Assembly: GCA_947457445.1 (NCBI GenBank)
Contig: CANGVO010000051.1
Coordinates: 1 to 6,887 of the forward strand
Length of the DNA: 6,887 bases
Direction of reading: 5' to 3'
From: Actinomycetota bacterium
Lineage (GTDB): Bacteria > Actinomycetota > Actinomycetes > Nanopelagicales > Nanopelagicaceae
Within the stretch, counting starts at the first letter, position 1; each line of letters opens with the position of its first letter. Below are positions 6,794 through 6,887 of the stretch, piece after piece. The position numbers were made by a program, and so were the translations under genes. A model generated the notes under the pieces. It was not told the origin of the DNA, did no database searches, and was given only the letters and a program-made list of their open reading frames with translations.

Positions 6794-6887
6794 ATGTCGC
6801 TAGGTGAATTTTTGCAAGGTGCGCGCGAGAGCGCTGGCCTTAGCATTGACGAACTCGCCGAGGCAACAAGCATTCGCCCCGGATTAA
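6794..6887 (+). CDS. RodZ-like helix-turn-helix protein, N-terminal fragment (partial, runs off right edge)
   Basis: Only 31 codons are visible. They read as the start of the HTH_25 domain of RodZ-type proteins: MSLGEFLQGARES, then AGLSIDELAEATSI and RPGL, which match helices one to three of the fold (LxxxREexGlsleelaeaTkIrpgyl). In RodZ this cytoplasmic HTH precedes one membrane helix and an extracytoplasmic domain, and the protein links MreB to the cell wall. In Actinobacteria a RodZ-like HTH gene commonly follows ftsK and precedes rimO and pgsA, so the synteny agrees. Whether this copy has the membrane and C-terminal parts, or is a soluble regulator, cannot be seen. The ATG at 6794 has GTGAG ending 5 nt upstream and is preceded by a 144-bp regulatory-looking intergenic region. 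Confidence 0.85.
   Translation, partial: MSLGEFLQGARESAGLSIDELAEATSIRPGL

Noticed and set aside
1..6887. Search for CRISPR arrays, insertion sequences, attachment sites, tRNA or rRNA genes and defence or toxin systems
   Set aside because: None seen. The window is nearly fully accounted for by conserved housekeeping genes in their usual order, with uniform-looking codon use and no sign of horizontal transfer.

Overview
The window is a stretch of conserved chromosomal core from a low-GC actinobacterium. The gene order thyX, dapA, rnj (RNase J), ftsK, RodZ-like HTH gene matches, from memory, the arrangement in Streptomyces and other Actinobacteria. The protein signatures are also actinobacterial in style: the RNase J N-terminus ([10 protein letters not shown]), the FtsK gamma domain ([16 protein letters not shown]) and the DapA N-terminus (PFGRMLTAMVTPF). 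Base composition and codon use look well below the usual high GC of the phylum (judged by eye, not counted). This fits streamlined freshwater lineages such as the acI/Nanopelagicales group. That placement is an inference, and I see no species-level marker.

Layout. Positions 1-905 are on the minus strand and hold azlC followed by the 5' part of azlD, the two subunits of a branched-chain amino acid exporter; azlD runs off the left edge. A 60-bp divergent intergenic region (906-965) separates them from a plus-strand gene run: thyX (966-1685), dapA (1703-2590), rnj (2601-4283) and ftsK (4301-6649), with gaps of only 17, 10 and 17 bp. A 144-bp intergenic region (6650-6793) carries repeated GGGTGAT elements and a promoter-like -10. 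It leads into the first 31 codons of a RodZ-type helix-turn-helix protein, cut by the right edge.

How the genes fit together. ThyX makes dTMP for DNA synthesis. DapA makes the lysine/diaminopimelate precursor used for protein and peptidoglycan. RNase J matures and degrades RNA. FtsK couples chromosome segregation to septation. The HTH/RodZ-like protein is probably a membrane-linked morphology or regulatory factor. All are growth and division housekeeping functions, and the tight spacing suggests co-transcription, possibly supplemented by internal promoters.

I found no mobile element, CRISPR array, RNA gene or obvious novel system. The observations most worth a second look are regulatory: an unusually strong nested hairpin at the 3' end of dapA just before rnj; a cluster of three GGGTGAT elements upstream of the RodZ-like gene; and actinobacterial -10 motifs placed 6-7 nt before the start codons of thyX, dapA and ftsK, suggesting leaderless transcripts.
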